Part shown: piece by piece, positions 10,441-20,820 of the stretch
Layout of the letters: each line of letters starts with the position of its first letter
Numbering within the stretch: the stretch's first letter is position 1
Assembly (NCBI GenBank): GCA_910589415.1
Contig: OU342638.1
Span: 33,143,579-33,207,578 of the forward strand
Source: Malachius bipustulatus
Taxonomy: Eukaryota; Arthropoda; Insecta; Coleoptera; Melyridae
Reading direction: 5' to 3'
Length of the DNA stretch: 64,000 nt
The notes under the pieces: model-generated
Told to the model about the DNA's origin: nothing
Databases searched by the model: none
What the model saw: only the letters and a program-made list of their open reading frames with translations
Position numbers and translations under genes: made by a program

Positions 10441-12785
10441 ATTGAATTTTATAGATCCCCCGAGCTTTTCGTTCCTTGCCTCTTGCCTAAAAAACTGCTG
10501 AACTGGAACACTTCTTCGCCGTTTACCTGGGCCAACTTATTCTGCAAGAGGAGTTAGATTCATATTCGATTACTTTCTCCCTTTGCCATTTATCCATTCT
10601 CTTTTTCTCACTCTTACACCTAGAGTGTATTAAATTTAATTGAGCAACCACCTCAGATCTGCGTACGCAAATTGGTGCCCAAAAAAGTCTCTAAACTCGA
10701 ACTCTTCCTTTTTTCGTCTTTTGCTTGGGGCAACTTATTTTGCAAGAGTTGGCTTTGGTATTTGATTACTTGTTCCCTCATTGGTCATTTCTTTACTCTC
10801 TCTTTCTTCCTCTTACACATCCAAATTTAATTGAGCAACCCCCTCGCAGCTTCGTACGCAAATTGTTGCCCAAAAAAGTCTCTAAACTCGAACTCTTCCT
10901 TTTTTCGTCTTTTGCTTGGGGCAACTTATTTTGCAAGAGTTGGCTTTGGTATTTGATTACTTGTTCCCTCATTGGTCATTTCTTTACTCTCTCTTTCTTC
11001 CTCTTACACATCCAAATTTAATTGAGCAACCCCCTCGCAGATCTGCGTACGCAAATTGTTGCCCAAAAAAGTCTCTAAACTCGAACTCTTCCTTTTTTCG
11101 TCTTTTACCTGGGGCAACTTATTTTGCAAGAGTTGGCTTTGGTATTTGATTACTTGTTCCCTCATTGGTCATTTCTTTACTCTCTCTTTCTTCCTCTTAC
11201 ACATCCAAATTTAATTGAGCAACCCCCTCGCAGATCTGCGTACGCAAATTGTTGCCCAAAAAAGTCTCTAAACTCGAACTCTTCCTTTTTTCGTCTTTTG
11301 CTTGGGGCAACTTATTTTGCAAGAGTTGGCTTTGGTATTTGATTACTTGTTCCCTCATTGGTCATTTCTTTACTCTCTCTCTCTTCCTCTTACAGATCCA
11401 AATTTAATTGAGCAACCCCCTCGCAGATCTGCGTACGCAAATTGTTGCCCAAAAAAGTCTCTAAACTCGAACTCTTCCTTTTTTCGTCTTTTGCTTGGGG
11501 CAACTTATTTTGCAAGAGTTGGCTTTGGTATTTGATTACTTGTTCCCTCATTGGTCATTTCTTTACTCTCTCTTTCTTCCTCTTACACATCCAAATTTAA
11601 TTGAGCAACCCCCTCGCAGATCTGCGTACGCAAATTGTTGCCCAAAAAAGTCTCTAAACTCGAACTCTTCCTTTTTTCGTCTTTTGTTTGGGGCAACTTA
11701 TTTTGCAAGAGTTGGCTTTGGTATTTGATTCCTTGTTCCCTCATTGGTCATTTCTTTACTCTCTCTTTCTTCCTCTTACACATCCAAATTTAATTGAGCA
11801 ACCCCCTCGCAGATCTGCGTACGCAAATTGTTGCCCAAAAAAGTCTCTAAACTCGAACTCTTCCTTTTTTCGTCTTTTGCTTGGGGCAACTTATTTTGCA
11901 AGAGTTGGCTTTGGTATTTGATTACTTGTTCCCTCATTGGTCATTTCTTTACTCTCTCTTTCTTCCTCTTACACATCCAAATTTAATTGAGCAACCCCCT
12001 CGCAGATCTGCGTACGCAAATTGTTGCCCAAAAAAGTCTCTAAACTCGAACTCTTCCTTTTTTCGTCTTTTGTTTGGGGCAACTTATTTTGCAAGAGTTG
12101 GCTTTGGTATTTGATTACTTGTTCCCTCATTGGTCATTTCTTTACTCTCTCTTTCTTCCTCTTACAGATCCAAATTTAATTGAGCAACCCCTTCGCAGAT
12201 CTGCGTACGCAAATTGTTGCCCAAAAAAGTCTCTAAACTCGAACTCTTCCTTTTTTCGTCTTTTGCTTGGGGCAACTTATTTTGCAAGAGTTGGCTTTGG
12301 TATTTGATTACTTGTTCCCTCATTGGTCATTTCTTTACTCTCTCTTTCTTCCTCTTACACATCCAAATTTAATTGAGCAACCCCCTCGCAGATCTGCGTA
12401 CGCAAATTGTTGCCCAAAAAAGTCTCTAAACTCGAACTCTTCCTTTTTTCGTCTTTTGTTTGGGGCAACTTATTTTGCAAGAGTTGGCTTTGGTATTTGA
12501 TTACTTGTTCCCTCATTGGTCATTTCTTTACTCTCTCTTTCTTCCTCTTACACATCCAAATTTAATTGAGCAACCCCCTCGCAGATCTGCGTACGCAAAT
12601 TGTTGCCCAAAAAAGTCTCTAATCTCGAACTCTTCCCTTTTTCGCCTTTTGCTTGGGGCAAATTATTTTGCAAGAGTTGGCTTGGTATTCGATTACTTGT
12701 TCCCTTGGTCATTTCTTTACTCCTCTTTCTTCCTTTCTCCCTCTTACACATCCAAATTTAATTGAGCAACCCCCTCATGTCTGCA
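10440..12785. repeat. 193-bp tandem satellite, about 11 copies
   Basis: Identical landmarks (GGGGCAACTTATTTTGCAAG) recur every 193 bp at 11302, 11495, 11688, 11881, 12074, 12267 and 12460, with the first steps 191-193 bp from 10725. Central copies are almost identical; the outer ones (10440-10720 and 12600-12785) are diverged. Because 193 is not a multiple of three, the overlapping 77-codon frames shift from copy to copy and are not genes. Each monomer carries two overlapping palindromes, CGCAGATCTGCG and TGCGTACGCA. Confidence 0.95.
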
Positions 12786-13630
12786 AAAAAGTCTTTAAAC
12801 TCGAACGTCTTTTGCCTGGACCAAGAGAATTTTCTTTTAATAAAACAACCGCCTTCCCCGTCCCTGCGTTTCCTTCCAAGAAGAAGAAGAAGAAGCCTAA
12901 AATGAGACACCGAGAGCAGCTCCGACCAGTCTGACAAAAATAATCCTTAAAAATAGAATCGATTAGGTTGAATAAATTATTATCATGTAAGTTACGATAA
13001 TTTTAACCGATAAATCATTTTCTAGCCGTGTAATATGAATTTATTAATTTCTAATCGCCCTGTACATAAAATTTTATCTCGCCGTCGATTGATTTAATAG
13101 CTTATGCAAATGGTGTCCTTCGCATTGTCGATTCGCGATATTGGAGGTCTGCGTTTAGAGAAAGGACGGTCCGAGCTGTCGATACCTTATTGTTACTCTT
13201 ATGTATGTTATGTACCTATGTATTACATAGTAAGCGCGTTAGGTAAATAATAATACAATACATGAGTGGTTAGTAATTAACAATTTTTACATTATGTACT
13301 TTTTAAAATACCTTCATGTGAGATGATCTTGTCTTTAGTTTATTTGATTGGTTCTTTGTTTTTATGCAATTTGAGGTCGCGGTTCAAGAACTCGAGAGAT
13401 GCAAGCCAAGCGTAATTTATTAATTAATATTATTAACCCAGTGGCGTACTGCCACCGGCGGAAGTGTCAGCCAAAATCAAGCTGCCAGTTTGTCTACATC
13501 CTAAGATCGGGTGTCTTTCTTTACATCTCTGATGGAAGAAATGGTTCATCTATGAAAGCTTATGAATCATAATTTTTTGTCAATTTTTTTGCGCCATGGA
13601 GCGTAATGAAATGACTCATATATATTGTTT
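12786..13630. other. Intergenic, no gene seen
   Basis: A short AAG-rich tract (12878-12897) adjoins the satellite end, followed by AT-rich sequence. No frame, RNA or clear element was recognised. Confidence 0.5.
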
Positions 13631-13632
13631 AC

Positions 13633-15300
13633 CTGAAGATTATGAACAAGGTCGTAATCTTCTGTAAATATGAGACCCCGTTGGAGTGCCAAAAATTTAT
13701 TTTAAGCGATCAGGGCGGCCGCTCAATTAAATCGAACCCGATTCATTGATTCGATTCAGGAATCGAGTTCTGGAGAGGTGGCGATTAGGTCTAGAATTAT
13801 CGCCAAAGAATCTATCCAGCCCCCCCTCTATTTATTTGTCTGAAGATGTGTAACAAGTTCGAAATCGTCTGTAAAAATGATGCCCATTAGCGTGCCAAAA
13901 ATTTATTTTAAGAGGTCAAGGCGGCCGTTCAATTGAATCAAATCCGATTCATTGATTCGATTCAGGAATCGGGTTCTGGAGAGGTGGCGATTAGGTCTAG
14001 AATCGTCGCGGAAAAATTTCCAATGCGTCATCATTAATGACGAAATGGCTCATCTATCCAGCCCCCTTCCATTTATTTAGCTGAAGATTAGTAACCGGCA
14101 CGAAATCTACTGTAAAAATGATGGTCCATTGGCGTGCGCAAAATGTATTTTCAATTCTGGAGCGTGCGCGAATAAATTTCCGATGCGTCATTAATGACGA
14201 AATCTACCAAGCCCCTTCCCTCATTTATTTCAAATCGTCATCATTAATGACGTAATGGCTCGTCTATTCAGCCCTCCTCTATTTAATCTGAACATTAGTA
14301 ACCGGCACGAAATCTACTGTAAAAATGATGGTCCATTGGCGTGCGCAAAATGTATTTTCAATTCTGGAGCGTGCGCGAATAAATTTCCGATGCGTCATTA
14401 ATGACGAAATCTACCAAGCCCCTTCCCTCATTCATTTCAAATAGTCATCATTAATGACGAAATGGCTCGTCTATTCAACCTTCCTCTAATTAATCTGAAC
14501 ATTAGTAACCGGCACGAAATCTCCTGTAAAAATGATGGTCCATTGGCGTGCGCAAAATGTATTTTCAATTCTGGAGCGTGCGCGAATAAATTTCCGATGC
14601 GTCATTAATGACGAAATCTACCAAGCCCCTTCCCTCATTTATTTCAAATCGTCATCATTAATGACGAAATGGCTCGTCTATTCAGCCCTCCTCTATTTAA
14701 TCTGAACATTAGTAACCGGCACGAAATCTCCTGTAAAAATGATGGTCCATTGGCGTGCCCAAAATGTATTTTCAATTCTGGAGCGTGCGCGAATAAATTT
14801 CCGATGCGTCATTAATGACGAAATCTACCAAGCCCCTTCCCTCATTTATTTCAAATCGTCATCATTAATGACGAAATGGCTCGTCTATTCAGCCCTCCAC
14901 TATTTAATCTGAACATTAGTAACCGGCACGAAATCTCCTGTAAATATGATGGTCGATTGGCGTGCGCAAAATGTATTTTCAATTCTGGAGCGTGCGCGAA
15001 TAAATTTCCGATGCGTCATTAATGACGAAATCTACCAAGCCCCTCCCTCATTTATTTCAAATCGTCATCATTAATGACGAAATGGCTCGTCTATTCAGCC
15101 CTCCTCTATTTAATCTGAACATTATAGTAACCGGAACGAAATCTCCTGTAAATATGATGGTCGATTGGCGTGCGCAAAATGTATTTTCAATTCTGGAGCG
15201 TGCGCGAATAAATTTTGATGCGTCATTATCATTAATGACGAAATCTACGCAGTTTCCCTCTGTTTATCTGAAGATTTTTAACCAATTCATATGCGTCGTT
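13633..15300. repeat. 207-bp tandem satellite with twin palindromes
   Basis: GTAACCGGCA-type landmarks fall at 14091, 14298, 14505, 14712, 14919 and 15127, a 207-bp period. Two older copies begin CTGAAGAT at 13633 and 13840, also 207 bp apart, and include an extra GGCGGCCG/CCGATTCATTGATTCG block. Most monomers contain the perfect palindrome CGTCATTAATGACG and a second CGTCATCATTAATGACG site about 50-60 bp away. The frame at 15022-15357 is repeat-derived. Confidence 0.92.
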
Positions 15301-16610
15301 TGCTTAAGAAAAGGTCGCAGGAGTCTATTTTTAGGATTGAGTCAGGTGCGCACTTAAATTTATATTTTTGGATTTTCGTCTTTTTCTCCTGCTTCAATAA
15401 AGATTTTGGGCTCGTTCTCGTATAATGTTTCTTCGTGTATTTTCGCAGTTTAGTTTGTCTTTCGTTTTTTGCTCTTTTCGTTAAGAAACAGGCAAATTTT
15501 TTCTTAACTTTCTATTACACCCCAGTTCACTGGGTGTTCTAAATTTAATGAACGGTTGTGGTTTATTTCTTGAATTGTGTAATTTTGTTTTATTTTATTT
15601 ATCTCTCGTTCAGTCTGCTCATTTTAATTGCAATTATCAATTCATTTTATAATTTATTCTCTCAACAGTTGATTTTTTGAACAGTTTTTGGATATCGCGT
15701 TTCAGTATTTTTTCTAATAATAATTACAATAATAAAAAAAATGTTTTTTTTTGCAATAAGAAAGATATGAGAGATAATTAACAATAATAATTATAAAAAT
15801 AGAATTAAATGGTAATCTTACCCTAAATATAAATGCCCCCATTTAGCCCCCACTTTTCACTCGAACCGCACAAACAAGATCAAATTTCCTCTGGCCAGGA
15901 TCTCGGCGTCGATGAAATTTTTCGAAAATTCCGACACTCCAATTTATACAAAACAATTAGAAATATTAAAGACCCTTCCCTCCACAACACTCTATATATG
16001 TTACCCCCACTCTGTCCGTTTTCAATCACATCTTCTGTTCGCATAATCGAAACCCCATTAATTTATTTAAACAAATAATGATCGGCCAGTAGTAACCTTG
16101 GATTTGAAGTAAGTGAAAGTTACAATAACATTTTCCTCATGAAAAATATTACAAGTTATTGTTGTTATTATTAACGACGGGCTGCATCGAATCTTGTACA
16201 TTTCAAGTACCCGCTCACATTAAAATATTAATAAAATAATTGATTAAATAAATATGAATGTGTCGGGGCAAATTGAGGAAATGAAAACCCGCAGAAAAAA
16301 TAATAATACAAATTGCTAGTTCATCTTCTGTAATTTATTGTTTATAAATATCCGCATTAATATTAATTAATTTGCATTCATTAAGAGATAATGCTACAAG
16401 TGTAATCAGTAAATGACATAACAGTAGTAGTGTCGTGTTCGGATTATTTATTTATGAATAAATTAACTCAATCATTGTCTGAAAATTTAAATTCTGATAC
16501 ACGAAAATATTAGGGTAGGACCGTATTTATTTATAATAAAGCGACAAAATGTCTATGTCGAGCCGTTCATTAATTTAAAAAAAACGCACCTTCATTAAAA
16601 AAAAATACCT
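15301..16610. other. Intergenic, no gene seen
   Basis: AT-rich with poly-A and poly-T tracts. The short frame at 15833-16078 has no recognisable domain, signal or splice context and was not called. Confidence 0.5.
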
Positions 16611-16613
16611 ATA

Positions 16614-16695
16614 CGTCTCGAATGGGAATTGAACCCACGTTCCCCAATTGGCGCGTCTGGTGTAAATAACACGGAACTACCGAAGGGATTTTTCT
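16614..16695 (-). repeat. tRNA-derived (SINE-like) fragment
   Basis: Reading the minus strand, GTGGG TTCAATT CCCAT forms a perfect T-arm shape (5-bp stem, 7-base loop) containing a GGTTCAATTCC B-box. Upstream, CGGTAGTTCCGTG resembles a D-arm/A-box and is followed by AGACGCGCC. The 5' acceptor strand that should pair with TCGAGAC is absent, so this is not a functional tRNA gene but a tRNA-related SINE head or pseudogene. Confidence 0.4.
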
Positions 16696-17775
16696 CCGGG
16701 AGCCAGGAGATGAATACATATTCAAATAAATAACGATTATTTACTCTATCTCGATTTAAATATATTTGGATTTTTCCATTGATGATACAAAAAGTACGAG
16801 ATTTCATCGATTCGACGTCAAAGTGGCGACTTTTCACTGGGCTCCAAAATGGCGACTTTTGACTGGGCTCCAAAATGGCCGACGACTCGATTAGTTCTAC
16901 CTATATCATCTATCGTATGTTTTTATTTTGATATATTGTAGGAAAAGTTTCAATTTACTGCATTTTAAAATTTTAAAATATCTAATCCCGGTATTAAGTC
17001 TACGAGAACACTCCAGAATGTGTGGACCACCTCTAAGAAAGCCAGGAAATTATTAGTGTGCAAAAATAGTGAACAAATTATATTTTTTAACCTTATTATT
17101 AGTCGTCCTGCATCATTACCAATAAGCGCCTAACGCTAGCATCTTTAACGTTCTGTCGATTGAGATAATAAACAAGAATACATTCAATTAGATTCCAGAT
17201 ATTTCTCTTGAAAAAATAAAATAATTTAATTATCGCCATTGTTTTTCTCAATATAGTCGTATCCGGCTTATCCGTATTGATTCTGTCATAAAAAGTCACA
17301 AAATCAACGTGCAAAGCGGCGACTTCGTTGTTTGTCAGTGGGCTCCAAAATGGCGACCGTTTAGGTATTATTTTCTAGCTTAAAAAAAAATTACGAGAAC
17401 AGAATTTTTCGATCGGTTTTTTCTCTAAAAAAGTCAGGGGATCCGTGACGATTACGTAATTGTTATTCGTTACCAAGGTCTGCTGATGGAGAAAATAAAC
17501 AAGGGTACATAATAAATATAAAATCAGCTTCTAGATGATTCTCATTGAAGTAATTAACTTTTAGGGAAAATCTTTTATTTACAATCGGATTTTATTCCCA
17601 AAATTTCTTATCTGTTATTAAAGGTTACGAGTTCTTTGAAAATTTTTAATATTATGACCACAATTCGATTAATATTTACCCATCTACAAAGCCGTACAAT
17701 ATTTCTGGAAAAACGTTAAAAATGACGGGTGTTTTGTAAAGTGGGCTCCAAAATGGCGTCCGATTCAGATAGTTT
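16696..17775. repeat. Dispersed GGGCTCCAAAATGGCG repeats
   Basis: The 16-mer GGGCTCCAAAATGGCG (or GGCC at its end) occurs at 16839, 16865, 17340 and 17743, each preceded by similar purine-rich GGCGACTT or AAAGTG sequence. Spacings of about 400-480 bp between the last three suggest a decayed long-period duplication. No gene is supported. Confidence 0.5.
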
Positions 17776-17779
17776 CTTC

Positions 17780-17965
17780 TTCTTCTATTTCTATGGCTTG
17801 GGCACCATTGTGCATACAGCCATCAGCTTCAAGTGTTTCTATGATTTGGCCAGATTTTGATATTCTGGCGATTTCCAGTGCTTGTAATTATTAGAGAGTT
17901 TAGTATTTGGACAAAACACAACAAAGGAAATGACTCTTCTCTCTCTGGGACAACAGCAGAGCATT
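17780..17965. repeat. Unclassified dispersed repeat, copy B
   Basis: Shares ordered blocks with 2805-3010: ATGGCTTGGGCACC, TTGTGCATACAGCC, a TGGACAAAACACAACA block, then GACTCTTCTCTCTCTGGG and CAACAGCAGAGCATTA. A TTC-rich start is present in both copies. Confidence 0.5.
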
Positions 17966-19630
17966 AAATAGTTTCACTTTATAATCCTTCCCCTATTGGC
18001 TATTGGGTTTCTTCTTTTTCTTTTTTTTTCTTCTTTTTTTCTTCTTATTTTTCTTCTTATTCTTATTCTTTTTATCCTCCGGGAAAGGGGAACTTCTTAG
18101 CCTCTCCCTTTAAATTTACATATCAGTGGCGTGCTTTTACGTTTACATCGATTTGATTGACGGTGCAGTTTTCAGGATTTCAATATTCAGTTTTATTTGT
18201 TTTATTTATTCGTCTCAATTAACGCGTCTCGACCGACATGGTCATTGACACTGGCACAAAGGATGTTAAAGTATGCAATTTATTACGCCAAGTGGGTCAT
18301 AGGAGTACATAGGTGTATTTGCTGCAAGTGTTGGGTAATTAGGGCCGTGGGAACGGTGGGGAGGACAAACAGGGGGGCATAATGGGAGAGTAGGTACGAA
18401 TTTTTCATACTAGAGAGATATTATTACATGTGATTTTTGTTTCGGGACACCTGTAGTAGGTACTTATAAGTAGGTACTTGGATCGTTTTTATTTTTTTTT
18501 TATAGAACGAAATTGAAATTAATTTAATCATGTTATTGTAACAAAAAAAATGAGATATTTATGTACGTGCCTATACAGGGTGACTAATTCAACCGTGATA
18601 GATACGCAGGTTCGATATAAATTTGAATGTTTACACCGTTTCAAGATAACGAATTTGAATAATTATTAGAATATCTATTTTTATTTATTCGTCAGCATAA
18701 TTAATATTAATTGTTAATTAAAGATCGAACACCTGCATTGTCTTAATTTAACAGCACAGCACACAAAGCAGATGTCCAGAGGAACATTAAAAATTAAATG
18801 TATCTCTTCCTGATGAAGATGAGTTCAGACAAAGTTAAATGTTAATTCTAAGTGTGAATATACAAGACGACTACATAATTAGCGATTTATCGGCGATAAT
18901 TATTCACAATATTTAAAAACCAGTTCCAGTGTTCCAGTGTAATTTATTGCAATCTTCTCGTTAATTGACGCGACATAAATGCTAAATTGGTATTAATATT
19001 TTGATAATCTTCTGTGACATTTTTATTGATTTTATTTAATCTCTTCTTTTTTTTATATAAATGTATCGATTATGTCAACGATTAGAACTTAATATGCTTA
19101 ACCGGACGTTCCCACGAACAATTTTTGGTAGCTACTAATTTAGGTATCAAATTTATTACTGCCAGTTTTGCCTCACTACCACTGGAACTAGAATAATAAT
19201 AATACAAGTCGTTATAATTTTTTAATTAAATCTCGAGCAAGAATAAATTTAAATCATCTTCAATTTAGACCAAGAGCCCGCGACCTTTATGTGCGCATGT
19301 CCCAAACACAGGTAGAAACAATACAGCGACTATGAAGTTTGGATCATCGTGGCTTTGGCAGGTAACAGCTGAAAAAGGTGTATAAAATTACTCCTCAAGA
19401 TCTTTCAAATATAAAGTTTTTTTTAAACTTGAAGGACATTATTTTTTGAATATCTACAGATTAGCTGATCGGAATACACATCGGAGTCACACTTTTTCTG
19501 AATACGTGCCTGTACTAGCAGAGTTCATGGTGTTCAGTGCTCCATTCCATTAGGCAGAGACAAGCGTACACGCTTCGACAGCCATCTTGGATGCGCGTTA
19601 ACAATACAAGAGAGACGCGCAAGCGCAAGT
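17966..19630. other. Intergenic, no gene seen
   Basis: A TTC/TTTTTC-rich tract (18008-18080) and a TACAGGGTGACT end-like motif at 18576 are the only structures noted. The 61-codon frame at 18197 has no support. Confidence 0.45.
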
Positions 19631-19945
19631 TAACCCTCTCACTAATACTTCGAAGGTTGACGATCGTAAACATCTTTTCTCGTTTTATTAATTTCTTTAG
19701 GGCAAGGAATAACTTCGAAATTAACGGGCCGCACCGACGCATACGAAATACTTTCTCGCATTCACTTTGGTCATTTAAATTATATGTAAAACAATTATTA
19801 TGTTGGATCTAATCTCGTAATGATATTTCCTACGTCGGTGCGGTCTGTCATTTCGAAGTTATTCCTCGCCGCAAAGAAATTAATAAAACGAGCCGCAACT
19901 GATGTTTACGATCGTCAACCTTCGAAGTATTAGTGAGAGGGGTAA
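19631..19945. mobile_element. Foldback element with ~110-bp inverted arms
   Basis: Arm 19631-19739 is the inverted copy of 19833-19945, matching at most positions (shared blocks CTCACTAATACTTCGAAGG, GACGATCGTAAACATC, TCGTTTTATTAATTTC, GGAATAACTTCGAAAT, CCGCACCGACG). The arms are separated by about 93 bp. No transposase frame; frames on both strands here are shadows of the arms. Likely a foldback MITE. Confidence 0.7.
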
Positions 19946-20820
19946 CTTGCCGCGATTTTGGTGATCTTTTATTTTGGCTCGTGATTATGTATGTTGCCTC
20001 GAACTTTTTCTAATGTGCGCGATAAAAGAATCACCCTGTATATTATTAATTCCTGAAAGGTACAAAAATTTAAGAACCCAGTTCAATGTAAGATTGAAAA
20101 AACTATGAAAGAAGATAATAAAACAAAATAATTGACAGGGTAAATTAAATTCTGCCTTTAAAAATAGACTGTCTCTTTTTTTACATCACCCATTGTGTTT
20201 TAATTGGGCAATCTCTCATTTAACTTTTTTAAAGAGAACATTTTAATGAAAAGGAAAAAGATACGAAAAAAATTGAAGAAAAGGTTATTAAGGATATAGA
20301 AAAAAATAATTCTGGGGCTCAAATGACTTTTTTACAATTTTTTTGGAATAGTTTTTGAGCCACACAATTGAGCGGATTTGATTTTGCGTTTTACCGGATG
20401 TTCGCGTTCAATGCAACCGATGCAAGAATAATAAATTATCCACCGCTACTGCTAGCTAGCTACATATAATTACGATCAGCAAGACGAGACGGATTTATGA
20501 GCCTACTGTATTATAAAATCGTGATCAATATTTCTATTGTCTTATTTTTTTATAAATAATTGATGATCGCGTGCTTTGTAACTGTTTACCATAAATTAAA
20601 CTATTTTTATGTTGCATTGTTTTCGTGTCTGTGGAAGAAATAAATACTTATAATAAATAGCGTTGTAGAATTCCTTAGACGTATAATCACCCTGTATGGA
20701 TATGAGATATAATAGTCTGGGTCTGATTTTTTTTTACATTAGACCATGACAAAATGGCTTGTTATTGGCGGTTGCTGGTTTTTGGGGCAGTGTCTACATC
20801 AATCCAGTCTTGATTTTAAC
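19946..20820. other. Intergenic, no gene seen
   Basis: AT-rich. ATCACCCTGTAT occurs at about 20030 and again near 20685; these resemble right ends of mariner-type MITEs, but no matching left ends were resolved. Confidence 0.4.

Noticed and set aside
10725..12765. Series of overlapping 77-codon frames (MGQLILQELAL...)
   Set aside because: They recur every 193 bp, change frame at each repeat and lack any codon-level conservation beyond DNA identity; they are satellite shadows.
16614..16695. Functional tRNA gene
   Set aside because: T-arm and B-box are good but the 5' acceptor strand does not pair and the anticodon arm is not formed.
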